Source: Oscillospiraceae bacterium (GTDB lineage: Bacteria > Bacillota > Clostridia > Oscillospirales > Oscillospiraceae). From it: a stretch of DNA of 15,313 nt. A program made the translations under genes and the position numbers. The stretch spans positions 1-15,313 of the forward strand of contig JAHHSD010000044.1 of the NCBI GenBank assembly GCA_020025425.1, read 5' to 3'. Position 1 is the first letter of the stretch, and each line of letters opens with the position of its first letter. Shown here piece by piece: positions 8,160 through 14,990 of the stretch. The notes under the pieces are model-generated. The model had not been told where the DNA came from, ran no database searches, and worked only from the letters and a program-made list of their open reading frames with translations.

Positions 8160-8214
8160 ATCATACGGATCCATTGTAAAATGCGAAAGTCACTTCTTGT
8201 AAAATGTATGTCAA
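8160..8214 (-). promoter_or_regulatory. pstS promoter with tandem Pho-box hexamers
   Basis: Read on the - strand, TTGACA (8209-8214), TTTACA (8198-8203), a weaker TGACTT (8187-8192) and TTTACA (8175-8180) follow each other at spacing of about 11 bp, the layout of PhoB/PhoP binding direct repeats (TTAACA-like in Firmicutes). Nine bases after the last hexamer is TATGAT (8160-8165), a good -10. There is no separate -35 at the normal distance, as expected when the activator replaces it. The implied start is near 8153, about 40 nt before the pstS ATG. Confidence 0.75.
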
Positions 8215-8343
8215 ATCTTTAAATCCGGTACATTTCTCTCTCTTTCCCCGCTTTTCAGCACTTTTTTCTTTCGCTCTAAGATAGCTTTTTACAGGCCGGT
8301 CAGATCCCCCGCTCCACTGCCGCCCCCGTCAGGCCTGAACGTC

Positions 8344-8382
8344 AAAAAAGCAAGGCTGAGCATTCAGCTCAGCCTTGCTTTT
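8344..8382 (-). terminator. Intrinsic terminator of the flavin operon
   Basis: A 16-bp stem (8346-8361 with 8367-8382, 5-nt loop) followed on the - strand by six U's (AAAAAA at 8344-8349 on the + strand). It lies 26 nt after the stop of the split-barrel gene and insulates it from the pstS promoter. Confidence 0.93.
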
Positions 8383-8408
8383 CATCACAATCAAATCCTG
8401 CGGGCCGG

Positions 8409-8897
8409 TCAGGGCTCCTGATCGTACTTCTTGACCTCCACAGACTCATTCTCAAAGTCAAGGAAGATCTGATAGGCATAATTGTCCTCACTGGTGTCCC
8501 AGATCTCCACAAACCTGGGCCGGACCTCAATGAGGATCTCGGTATCCTCGTGGGAGTACTTGTTATAGCTGCCCCACAGATACTTTTTATAGCCCTCCTC
8601 AAAGCGGCGGCCCGGCTCGTCCACCACCAGGCCCTTGTTTTCCGCGGTCCCCTCGATCTGCACGCCGCTCCAGCACATGGCCACATTGGGGTTCTGGAAC
8701 AGCTGCTGGGTCTTGCGGAAGTTTTTGTCCGTTTTGAAATAGACCTTTCTGTCATAGAACAGGCAGCTGACATTGCGGACCATCACATAGTCGTTGACCG
8801 AGCTGGCCAGCGCCATGACCTTCCAGTCCCCCAGCTTCTGAAACATCAGGTCTGCCGCCTGGGCAAAGGTCAGGTCTTTATCAATACTGTAATTCAT
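8409..8897 (-). CDS. Pyridoxamine 5'-phosphate oxidase-like (flavin split-barrel) protein
   Basis: Small cytoplasmic protein of 162 residues resembling the PNPOx-like split-barrel family, whose members usually bind FMN, FAD, F420 or haem. The fold signs are a short N-terminal helix, a strand run WKVMALASSVNDYVMVRNV, then the KVYFKTDKNFRKTQQLFQNP and NVAMCWSGVQIEGTAE stretches typical of the family, and a later ILIEVRPRFVEIWD strand. True PNPOx catalysis is not shown and the substrate is unknown. The frame could start at 8918, but ATG 8895-8897 has AGGAGG seven bases upstream and is preferred. It overlaps the end of ribU by 17 nt and so should share its FMN riboswitch, which supports a flavin link. 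A transcription terminator follows. Confidence 0.82.
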   Translation of the reverse strand: MNYSIDKDLTFAQAADLMFQKLGDWKVMALASSVNDYVMVRNVSCLFYDRKVYFKTDKNFRKTQQLFQNPNVAMCWSGVQIEGTAENKGLVVDEPGRRFEEGYKKYLWGSYNKYSHEDTEILIEVRPRFVEIWDTSEDNYAYQIFLDFENESVEVKKYDQEP

Positions 8898-9519
8898 GGG
8901 AAATCCTCCTGTCATCATGCTGTGTCATCAGCTTTTTAATGGGGACACTGATCTTCTTATAGACCAGCAGGGTAAGGGCAGAAGTGAGTGTGCGGGAAAT
9001 CAGGTTGAAGGGGATCACGGAGAAAGCCACCATAGTGGGCACATCCTTGATTGCGGGATTCGCCGCCGAGCAGGCTTGCACGATATTATCCCAGTTCATG
9101 CCGTAAACTGCCATGTAGGCGGGGAAAATCAAGTAGAGGTTGGTAAAGACCGCGATCACAATGCTGATCACACTGCCCAGCAGCAATGCGATTTTTGCCC
9201 CCTGCTTTGTCTTGTGGCTCCGATAGTAGAGCACGGCGGGCAGGACATAGGCCAGGCTCAGGATCAGATTCTGTACCTCTCCGGTAAACATGGAACTGCT
9301 CCCCCGGAACACGATACTCAGCGCGATCTTGACCACGATGATGGCCGTGGCGCCGATGGGGCCCAGGATGAAGCCGCCGATCAGCTCCGGCAGGGCGGAC
9401 AGGTCAAATTCCGCAAAGGGTGAGATGAAGGGGACGGAAAAGCTGATGTACTTCAGTACAAAAGCTACCGCACCGCACAGGGCCGCTGTGGTCAGTCGAC
9501 GGGTTTTCAGTTGGTTCAA
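8881..9519 (-). CDS. ribU: Riboflavin ECF transporter S component RibU (TTG start)
   Basis: Integral membrane substrate-binding subunit (about 212 residues) of an energy-coupling-factor vitamin importer; it needs the shared EcfA/A'/T module, which is not in this window. About six membrane segments are visible, with RibU-type landmarks: FDLSALPELIGGFILGPIGA, FTGEVQNLI and TNLYLIFPAY. The FMN riboswitch upstream makes riboflavin the likely substrate. The start chosen is TTG at 9517-9519, eight bases after GAGGAGG; the next in-frame ATG upstream (9607-9609) would add 30 residues but has no ribosome site. Low FMN should permit expression and allow riboflavin scavenging. Confidence 0.88.
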   Translation of the reverse strand: MNQLKTRRLTTAALCGAVAFVLKYISFSVPFISPFAEFDLSALPELIGGFILGPIGATAIIVVKIALSIVFRGSSSMFTGEVQNLILSLAYVLPAVLYYRSHKTKQGAKIALLLGSVISIVIAVFTNLYLIFPAYMAVYGMNWDNIVQACSAANPAIKDVPTMVAFSVIPFNLISRTLTSALTLLVYKKISVPIKKLMTQHDDRRISHELQY

Positions 9520-9660
9520 TGACAAAACCTCCTCAGTGATGTCTGCCCTTTGGGCAGCAAAATGCGCGCCTCCGCGAATCGAAAACACCCTTGACGTCAT
9601 TGACTTCATCAGGTGATCGACCGTGAAAAGCGCGCTGCATCCAGCACGGTTTTGCCGTAT
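9520..9660 (-). promoter_or_regulatory. Riboswitch expression platform / ribU leader
   Basis: About 140 nt between the FMN aptamer and the ribU start. A small hairpin (CTGCCC/GGGCAG, loop AAA, within 9542-9556) sits just before the GAGGAGG ribosome site (9529-9535). Two GCGCGC blocks (9630-9635 and 9564-9569) could pair with each other as an alternative to the CCGTG/CACGG hairpin (within 9621-9650). No stem followed by a U-run is seen, so control is more likely at translation or Rho-dependent termination than intrinsic termination; this is inference. Confidence 0.5.
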
Positions 9661-9785
9661 TCGCCTTCTTTCATCCAGACTGTAACTGTTGGTCCCGGAG
9701 TTTCACCGAGTCAGCGGCTGTTAAAACAAACAGCCGGTCGCGGACTATACCGCCAGTGGGGAATTACACCCCGCCCTGAAGACAA
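9661..9785 (-). promoter_or_regulatory. FMN riboswitch (RFN element)
   Basis: The - strand contains the conserved RFN blocks in order: CAGGGCGGGGTG, AATTCCCCACTGGCGGT, AGTCCGCGA, a variable hairpin with arms CGGCTGTT/AACAGCCG, ACTCGGTGAAACTCCGGGAC, AACAGTTACAGTCTGGATG and AAAGAAGG. The closing P1 stem pairs 9778-9785 with 9661-9668 (8 bp with two G-U). Binding of FMN is expected to turn off the downstream ribU operon. Confidence 0.97.
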
Positions 9786-9806
9786 TCATTCAATTGTGTT
9801 TTACTC

Positions 9807-9835
9807 ATTATAGCGGAAAACAGTACAGAAGGCAA
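9807..9835 (-). promoter_or_regulatory. Promoter of the FMN-riboswitch operon
   Basis: On the - strand TTGCCT (9830-9835), 17-bp spacer, TATAAT (9807-9812, perfect -10). The implied start is near 9800, about 15 nt before the riboswitch P1 stem. Confidence 0.8.
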
Positions 9836-9899
9836 GCTCTATTTTCAAAATCCGGGAGCTGACATTCCCCGCAGGACCATTGGGCGCTCCCCTGCTCTG

Positions 9900-9928
9900 T
9901 TGAAATGCGGCGGAATTTTTGGTATAAA
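9900..9928 (+). promoter_or_regulatory. Putative promoter of the two-component operon
   Basis: TTGAAA (9900-9905), 17-bp spacer, TATAAA (9923-9928): five of six matches in each box. Start near 9935 would give a leader of about 125 nt before the regulator ATG. A weaker alternative is TTGTTA (10004-10009), 17 bp, TATAGG (10027-10032), which overlaps the direct repeats. Confidence 0.6.
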
Positions 9929-9932
9929 GAGA

Positions 9933-10039
9933 TAGCCTGCCAAAACGCCGCCCCATGGGACGGCGGTGCGGCTTCATAATTTTGTAAGAATCCCATCGCC
10001 TGCTTGTTAAGATTCCCCTGCTATCTTATAGGCAGGCTA
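9933..10039 (+). repeat. Inverted-repeat-rich leader of the two-component operon
   Basis: TAGCCTGCC (9933-9941) is the exact complement of GGCAGGCTA (10031-10039). The first would be at the very 5' end of the predicted transcript and the second ends three bases before the ribosome-site region, so the leader RNA could close into one large domain. Inside, CGCCG (9946-9950) and CGGCG (9961-9965) flank CCCATGGG and form an imperfect hairpin. No known riboswitch class is recognised. Confidence 0.5.
9982..10018 (+). promoter_or_regulatory. Direct-repeat operator candidate upstream of regulator gene
   Basis: TTGTAAGAATCCC (9982-9994) recurs as TTGTTAAGATTCCCC (10004-10018), starts 22 bp apart, i.e. 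two helical turns, the geometry used by OmpR-family dimers. It overlaps the weaker -35 at 10004-10009, so autoregulation by the adjacent response regulator is plausible. Confidence 0.5.
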
Positions 10040-10060
10040 AACGAGGAAGGAGCGAGATCC

Positions 10061-10774
10061 ATGGACCAGACCCCAGAGACTATTTTGGTGGTAGATGATG
10101 ACCGGGAAATTGCAGGCGCCATTGCGCTGGCGCTGGAGCGGGAAGGATATCAGGTTTTAAGAGCGTACAACGGCATGGAGGCCCTGGAACAGGCCACCCA
10201 TCCGGCCCTTCGGCTAATTCTGATGGATGTGATGATGCCAAAGCTGGACGGACTGTCCGCCGTGCTCCGCATCCGTGAGAGACGAAACCTGCCGATCATC
10301 GTTCTATCCGCCAAAAGTGAGGAATCCGACAAGATTCTGGGCCTGTCCATGGGCGCGGACGACTATGTGACCAAGCCCTTCGGGATGCAGGAGCTGCTGG
10401 CCCGGGTGCGCAGTCAGCTCCGCCGGTATACCCATCTTGGCGATGTGAATGCGCTGCCCCAAAACGGGCTGCTGATCAATGGCCGTCTGGCCTATGATCC
10501 CGCCGGGCGGACCGTGACAGCGGACGGAGAGCCCGTCAGGCTGACTGCCACGGAGCTTGGCATTATGGACCTTCTGATGCGGAATCCCGGCCGGATTTTT
10601 CCCGCCGAGGAAATTTACCGCAGAGTGTGGGGCGAGGACGCCTTGGGCTCCTCGGAAAATACGGTGATGGTCCATATCCGCCGCATTCGGGAAAAAATCG
10701 AGCTGAATCCTCGGGAGCCGGATTATTTAAAGGTGGTGTGGGGCATTGGATACAAAATGGAAAAACACAACTGA
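10061..10774 (+). CDS. OmpR-family response regulator
   Basis: Cytoplasmic DNA-binding response regulator of 237 residues, partner of the kinase encoded next. The receiver domain has Asp12/Asp13, phosphoacceptor Asp56 in LILMDVMMPKLDG, Ser83 and Lys105 (VTKPFG). The C-terminal winged helix shows LTATELGIMDLL, EEIYRRVWGEDA, the recognition helix NTVMVHIRRIREKI and VVWGIGYKME. The frame is open from 10004, but ATG 10061 has AAGGAG eight bases upstream and begins just before the receiver core. Its end overlaps the kinase gene by 29 nt. The VanR-like layout is common in Clostridia; its target genes are not evident from the window. Confidence 0.93.
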   Translation: MDQTPETILVVDDDREIAGAIALALEREGYQVLRAYNGMEALEQATHPALRLILMDVMMPKLDGLSAVLRIRERRNLPIIVLSAKSEESDKILGLSMGADDYVTKPFGMQELLARVRSQLRRYTHLGDVNALPQNGLLINGRLAYDPAGRTVTADGEPVRLTATELGIMDLLMRNPGRIFPAEEIYRRVWGEDALGSSENTVMVHIRRIREKIELNPREPDYLKVVWGIGYKMEKHN

Positions 10775-13019
10775 CACACAGACAAACGGATCGGCACCTG
10801 TACCGGTCCGGAAAAAAGGACTGACTCTCCGGGCCGCCGCAGGACTGCTCTCCTTCCTGCTGGGCGTTTTGCTGCTGATCGAATCGGGCTTCTATTTCTG
10901 GGCGCAGCTGTCTTCCTCAAAAGGGCGGCAGGACGTCAGGGACTGCTTTCAGACCGACTACCAGCTGACGTATGCCTTCCGTCAGGACATTGCCGCCAAC
11001 CTGGAAGTTCTTCTGAACATGGGGGCAGGCGGCCCGCTGAACTTCTATGGCTTCAACGGCGGCACCCCGGCACAGCAGGCCAAGCGGCTCCATCAGCTCT
11101 GGGCGCCCGACCAGAACCTGCTGTATTCCGTCTCGAAAAACGGCGAGGTTCTCTACACCAATCGGAGCGGCCTGACGGACAAAACTACGCCGAGCAACTT
11201 CCCCAAGGAGTACAGCTTCCTGCTCCAATTTGACGGGACAAAGGTCTCCATCTGGAAAAACGGGCAGCAATTAGACATCTACAAAAACGGTTACTACGAC
11301 TTTGACAACCCGGACCAGTGGTATGTACCGGGCTACCGGAATTTCGCAGCGGGGCCCGCTCTGGCCGACGTCCGCGTCACCATGGCCGCCCTGGACACAC
11401 CAAAGGTCTTTATCCAGGGCAACTACCGGAGCGGCAGCGTACAGTATAACCGCCTGTACTATTTGCAGAAGGAGCAGGCCGACCTCCGCACCCAGTTTTA
11501 TACTCAGGCCTCCATCCTGGCTGTCGGCGTACTGCTGCTGGTGGCATCCCGGTTCCTGCGTCAGGACAAGGTGAGGGCTGATCGCGCCCTGGCCCGTGTT
11601 ACCGGAAAGATGTGGTTTGAATGGAAGCTGCTCCTCCTCGTTCTCCCTCTGGTCTCCCTGTTCCTCGTGGACGCGCCCACCAGCTCTGCCACTGTTACGT
11701 TATCTGACGGTGTACTTGACGCCGCTTCCTCCTCGTCCGCTTTCACCTACGAGACGTCCAGTGATGTGGCTACGATACTATATGGAGAGCCCTCCTTTGT
11801 GTACGACGTCCCGGAGACGGTCCTCTATTCTCCCCCCATTCTTTTGCAGCAGATTCTCGATCACCCCGGCGCCGTAATGCTGCTGTTTCTCCTCTGGTAT
11901 GTGTTCGGAGTCAATGACTGGCGCTATCAGAAAAGGCCCTGGAGCCATGGTATCTGCGGAATGCTGGCTGCGCGGCAGCTCAAGCGGCCCATTCAGAAGC
12001 GGCTGAGCCGCATGGCCGGATTGATGGGTGCGGCATTTATGGTGCTGCTGCTGGAATTTGTGTGTTTCTACGGTATGTTATGTGCCAACATTGAGTTTAC
12101 CCCCATTTTCCATGTGGCTGCCCTTCTCCCCTGTGCAGCTGCACTGGCCGTCCTGGTGTGGTCCCTCCTTCGGCAAAACAGGCTCTGGACGGATCTCGGG
12201 CTGTTGTCCGACCGCCTTGCGGCCGTCCGGGCCGGCGATCTGAGCCATCCCGTCTCCCTGCCGGAGCAGCACGACCTGCACCAGACCATGGAGGATCTGA
12301 ATCACATCCAGCAGGGGATCCACCAGGCAGTGGAGGAACGCACTCAGAGCGAGCGGATGAAAGTCGAGCTGATCACCAACGTCTCCCACGACCTGAAAAC
12401 GCCCCTGACCTCCATTATCAGCTATACGGAGCTTTTGGAGCAGGAGCACCTGGACCCGCCCGCTGGGGAGTATGTGGCCATTTTAGGCCAAAAGGCCCAG
12501 CGGCTGAAGGCCATGGTGCAGGATGTGTTTGAGGTCAGCAAGGCCTCCTCCGGGCAGCTGCCCGTCAAATTGGAGCGGCTGGATCTGGTGCGGCTGCTGA
12601 GGCAGACCCTGGCCGACCAGGACGAGGCCATTCAGGACAGCGGACTGGTGTTCCGCCTGTCCATCCCGGAATCCCCCATCTATATCAGGGCGGACAGCGA
12701 GCGGCTGTACCGGGTCTTTCAGAATCTGATCTCCAACGCGCTGCGTTATTCCCTGAGCGGTTCCCGGGTCTACCTCACCATGGAACAGCAGGATGGTCAG
12801 GTGGTGACCGTTCTGCAAAACACCTCCGCGACGGAGCTGAACGCTCACACAGACTATCTGGCCCGCTTTGTCCGGGGGGATGAGAGCCGCACGGACGGCG
12901 GGTCCGGCTTGGGGCTGTCCATTGCCTCCTCCTTCACCCAGGTCTGCGGCGGCGTGCTGGACATCCGGACCCAGGCCGATCTCTTCACCGCCAGGGTCTC
13001 CTTCCCTGTGGAGATGTAA
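10746..13019 (+). CDS. Multi-pass sensor histidine kinase with atypical G1 box
   Basis: Membrane sensor kinase of about 757 residues, far longer than a usual two-helix kinase. Predicted order: helix 1 (about 29-54); an outside domain (55-252) with a Cache/PAS-like stretch YSVSKNGEVLYTNR; helix 2 (254-270); helix 3 (291-309); a second, Ser-rich outside loop (310-374); helices at about 375-389, 425-446 and 453-475; HAMP-like LAAVRAGDLSHPV; HisKA with VSHDLKTP (His548); N box NLISNALRYS (660-669); and G2 GSGLGLS (719-725). The usual G1 DxGxG is replaced by a QNTSATEL stretch (691-698), and FVRGDESR (708-715) forms the ATP lid, a variant I recall from VanS-like clostridial kinases. No ATG exists near the start. 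TTG 10746, nine bases after AAAGGTGG and inside the regulator gene, is the best start. Ligand unknown. Confidence 0.85.
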   Translation: MDTKWKNTTDTQTNGSAPVPVRKKGLTLRAAAGLLSFLLGVLLLIESGFYFWAQLSSSKGRQDVRDCFQTDYQLTYAFRQDIAANLEVLLNMGAGGPLNFYGFNGGTPAQQAKRLHQLWAPDQNLLYSVSKNGEVLYTNRSGLTDKTTPSNFPKEYSFLLQFDGTKVSIWKNGQQLDIYKNGYYDFDNPDQWYVPGYRNFAAGPALADVRVTMAALDTPKVFIQGNYRSGSVQYNRLYYLQKEQADLRTQFYTQASILAVGVLLLVASRFLRQDKVRADRALARVTGKMWFEWKLLLLVLPLVSLFLVDAPTSSATVTLSDGVLDAASSSSAFTYETSSDVATILYGEPSFVYDVPETVLYSPPILLQQILDHPGAVMLLFLLWYVFGVNDWRYQKRPWSHGICGMLAARQLKRPIQKRLSRMAGLMGAAFMVLLLEFVCFYGMLCANIEFTPIFHVAALLPCAAALAVLVWSLLRQNRLWTDLGLLSDRLAAVRAGDLSHPVSLPEQHDLHQTMEDLNHIQQGIHQAVEERTQSERMKVELITNVSHDLKTPLTSIISYTELLEQEHLDPPAGEYVAILGQKAQRLKAMVQDVFEVSKASSGQLPVKLERLDLVRLLRQTLADQDEAIQDSGLVFRLSIPESPIYIRADSERLYRVFQNLISNALRYSLSGSRVYLTMEQQDGQVVTVLQNTSATELNAHTDYLARFVRGDESRTDGGSGLGLSIASSFTQVCGGVLDIRTQADLFTARVSFPVEM

Positions 13020-13037
13020 GTTTCCCCGCATAGCAGC

Positions 13038-13073
13038 AAAAAAGCGGCAGGCACAGAGTGCCTGCCGCTTTTT
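13038..13073. terminator. Bidirectional intrinsic terminator
   Basis: An 11-bp perfect stem (13044-13054 with 13058-13068, loop AGA) is flanked by A6 on the left and T5 on the right, so it can end both the + strand kinase transcript (stop at 13019) and the - strand FUSC transcript (stop at 13075-13077). Confidence 0.95.
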
Positions 13074-13074
13074 A

Positions 13075-14160
13075 TTACACTGAGGGGTCCTCGATGCCGT
13101 CCAGCTCTTCTGAGCCACAGCACAGGCTCGCCACTTTCTGGTACGCGACCAAAAATACGAATCCAAAGGCGACACCCAGCAGATTGTCCACCACACGCAG
13201 TGCCGCTGCACCATGTGCCCCGTACACGCTGGCAGCCATCATAATGGCTCCCAGGCAGTTGCAGGCGGTCTTATACCGGTAGTCGGTGCAGAAGCCCATA
13301 CACAGGCCGCCAAAGGGACCGAGGAAGGGCAGGAGGGACTCCGGCAGGATCTGAACGCCCAGAAAGAAGATCAGGGAGCCTGCACAGGCGCCGATCATAC
13401 GCTGACCCACCCGCTCCTTTGCCTCCACGGGAGTGGCCGAATAACAGCCCAGAATGGAGCCGCATGCAAAGGCCGCCCACATCATGCGGGGCAGGTTGAA
13501 GTAGCTGCCCAGTGCAAGCAGAATACCCACGCCCAGTGCAAGCTGAAGGTGCCACTGGGTGACCTTGTTGGAGAAGCTGAACCGCGCCACAACGTCCCGG
13601 AAACGGACGTCCTGATTTTTCTTGCGGTGCTTCACAAACAGGATGGCCGCGCACAAGACGTAGCCCACCAGCGTCAGCAGTGCCCGCTTTCCAAGCAGCA
13701 CTCCGGAAACAGGGTTGCCGGAGAGATAGATATAGGCAAAGGTATAAAGCCCCGCATTTCCCATCTCAGGCCGGTCACTGGTCATAAAAAGAATGACGAA
13801 GAAGGCGGCAGAGTGGACAAGGGCCGCCAGGAACGGGTTCATGTGCGCTGCCGCAGAGGGTGCGACCAGCAGCAGCACAAACACGATCGCAAAGTTAATC
13901 AGGGAGTCCCGGACACAGTAGCCAAAATCCACAAAACGGATACCCAGCAGGATACAGAACATTGCCACTGCCATGGGGCTGTTCTCCTGGCCGAATACCT
14001 TGCCGGCCGGAGAGATCACCATAATCGCAAAGAGCACGATCAGTGCCGAACGGACCGCAATCGCGGCCATCAGCTTCCGGCGCTCGCCGGTGTCCTCCGA
14101 TGCGCGAATCTTTTGTTTCAGGACTGAGGGATCCATCTGTAATGCATCATAAAAGCGCAC
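13075..14160 (-). CDS. FUSC-family membrane protein (putative exporter)
   Basis: Polytopic membrane protein of 361 residues resembling the FUSC / aromatic-acid-exporter-like family (fusaric acid resistance, YccS, AaeB relatives). A first hydrophobic block (about 31-176) holds roughly five or six helices. A soluble linker (177-203) separates it from a second block (204-344). The second block carries the FUSC-type motif TPVEAKERVGQRMIGACAGS (243-262), then further helices. Shorter than two-component FUSC pumps with large cytoplasmic domains. The start is GTG (14158-14160), seven bases after AAGGAGG; the first ATG is eight codons on and lacks a ribosome site. It sits 28 nt downstream of the marR-type gene and probably is its regulated partner, exporting a small, perhaps aromatic, compound. 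Substrate is not known. Confidence 0.82.
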   Translation of the reverse strand: MRFYDALQMDPSVLKQKIRASEDTGERRKLMAAIAVRSALIVLFAIMVISPAGKVFGQENSPMAVAMFCILLGIRFVDFGYCVRDSLINFAIVFVLLLVAPSAAAHMNPFLAALVHSAAFFVILFMTSDRPEMGNAGLYTFAYIYLSGNPVSGVLLGKRALLTLVGYVLCAAILFVKHRKKNQDVRFRDVVARFSFSNKVTQWHLQLALGVGILLALGSYFNLPRMMWAAFACGSILGCYSATPVEAKERVGQRMIGACAGSLIFFLGVQILPESLLPFLGPFGGLCMGFCTDYRYKTACNCLGAIMMAASVYGAHGAAALRVVDNLLGVAFGFVFLVAYQKVASLCCGSEELDGIEDPSV

Positions 14161-14188
14161 TCTATAACCTCCTTAAATTTATCTCAGT

Positions 14189-14626
14189 TTATCTGCTCAT
14201 TGCCGCTTCCATCTGGCTGTTTGCCTTTTGAATCAGATGAAACAGCATATCAAATTCTTTCTCCATATTCCGCTGCAAATCATACATCGGCTGAAGGACC
14301 GGTCCATAATTTTCCCTGAGTGCTTCCCTGCCGCTCTCTGTCAACGAGAGAATATAGCTCCGCTCGTCCTGGGGATGTCTGTCTTTTGCAATAAAACCCT
14401 TTTCAAAAAGCAGTTTTAAACAGCGGCTTACCGCTTCCTTCTTCATACCGCTCTGCCGGCTCAAGCCAAGCGGCGTACTCTCTTCTGTCTGCAAGTACAG
14501 CCGGGACAGCAGTTCCAGCTCACTGGCTGTCAGTGTCTGCTTTTGCCCCTGAGCCAGAAGGGCCCGCGTAAAATGATGCAGTTCCTGTTGCAAGGCAAGC
14601 ATCTGCAGCCAATTAAGTTCTGCCAT
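14189..14626 (-). CDS. MarR-family transcriptional regulator
   Basis: Cytoplasmic winged-helix regulator of 145 residues, the usual MarR length. A central helix-turn-helix (about 33-75: LTASELELLSRLY, then TPLGLSRQSGMKKEAVSRCLKLL) is followed by the wing KDRHPQDERSYILSLTESGRE (81-101), with dimerising helices at both ends. ATG 14624-14626 has GGAGGAGG close upstream. First gene of a likely two-gene operon with the FUSC-family protein, so it probably represses that exporter and itself until an inducer binds; this is inference from family practice and the inverted repeat over its promoter. Confidence 0.9.
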   Translation of the reverse strand: MAELNWLQMLALQQELHHFTRALLAQGQKQTLTASELELLSRLYLQTEESTPLGLSRQSGMKKEAVSRCLKLLFEKGFIAKDRHPQDERSYILSLTESGREALRENYGPVLQPMYDLQRNMEKEFDMLFHLIQKANSQMEAAMSR

Positions 14627-14643
14627 CCGTTCCTCCTCCAGAC

Positions 14644-14686
14644 AAGTTGATAATGTTAATTATATGACTTTTATGGAAATTGTCAA
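14644..14686 (-). promoter_or_regulatory. marR promoter with overlapping inverted repeat
   Basis: On the - strand TTGACA (14681-14686), 16-bp spacer, TATAAT (14659-14664): both boxes match consensus exactly. ATAAT (14650-14654) and ATTAT (14659-14663) form an inverted repeat with a 4-bp centre across the -10, extended imperfectly by AAGT (14644-14647) and ACTT (14667-14670). This is a good candidate operator for the MarR-type protein. Confidence 0.7.
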
Positions 14687-14750
14687 TATCAAAGATCCCT
14701 GTCCGGACGGCGCAAGAAATGGTCAAATCATACAGAACTATCTCCAGGCA

Positions 14751-14784
14751 AAAGAAAAAGGACATCCTAATCGGATGTCCTTTT
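14751..14784 (-). terminator. rRNA operon terminator
   Basis: A 12-bp stem (14756-14767 with 14773-14784, 5-nt loop) directly after the 5S rRNA, followed on the - strand by TTTTTCTTT. It ends the rRNA operon before the marR promoter, which lies about 65 nt further on. Confidence 0.93.
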
Positions 14785-14785
14785 G

Positions 14786-14901
<116 letters not shown>

Positions 14902-14990
14902 TCGTTATGGCCTGCGCCCTGAAAACCGAACAGTGAAACATACCTTACTCTCACAGCAAGCGCCTGCGTTAATTCTCTTTACGATCTTGT

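Noticed and set aside
8112..8174. Longer N-terminus for PstS
   Set aside because: It would put 21 polar residues before the lipoprotein signal peptide and start at the -10 element of the promoter.
9946..9965. GC-rich inverted repeat as a terminator
   Set aside because: No gene ends toward it from either side, the stem has a mismatch and no loop room, and no T-run follows; it is better treated as part of the leader.
9808..9996. 62-residue - strand open frame between the two divergent operons
   Set aside because: It spans both promoters, has no ribosome site and ends inside the ribU promoter.
13213..14127. 304-residue + strand open frame opposite the FUSC gene
   Set aside because: Antisense shadow with low-complexity His/Gln/Lys composition; no promoter or ribosome site is seen.
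14902..14990. Possible tRNA in the 23S-5S spacer
   Set aside because: The spacer is under 90 nt and shows no cloverleaf, T-loop or anticodon arm that I can recognise.
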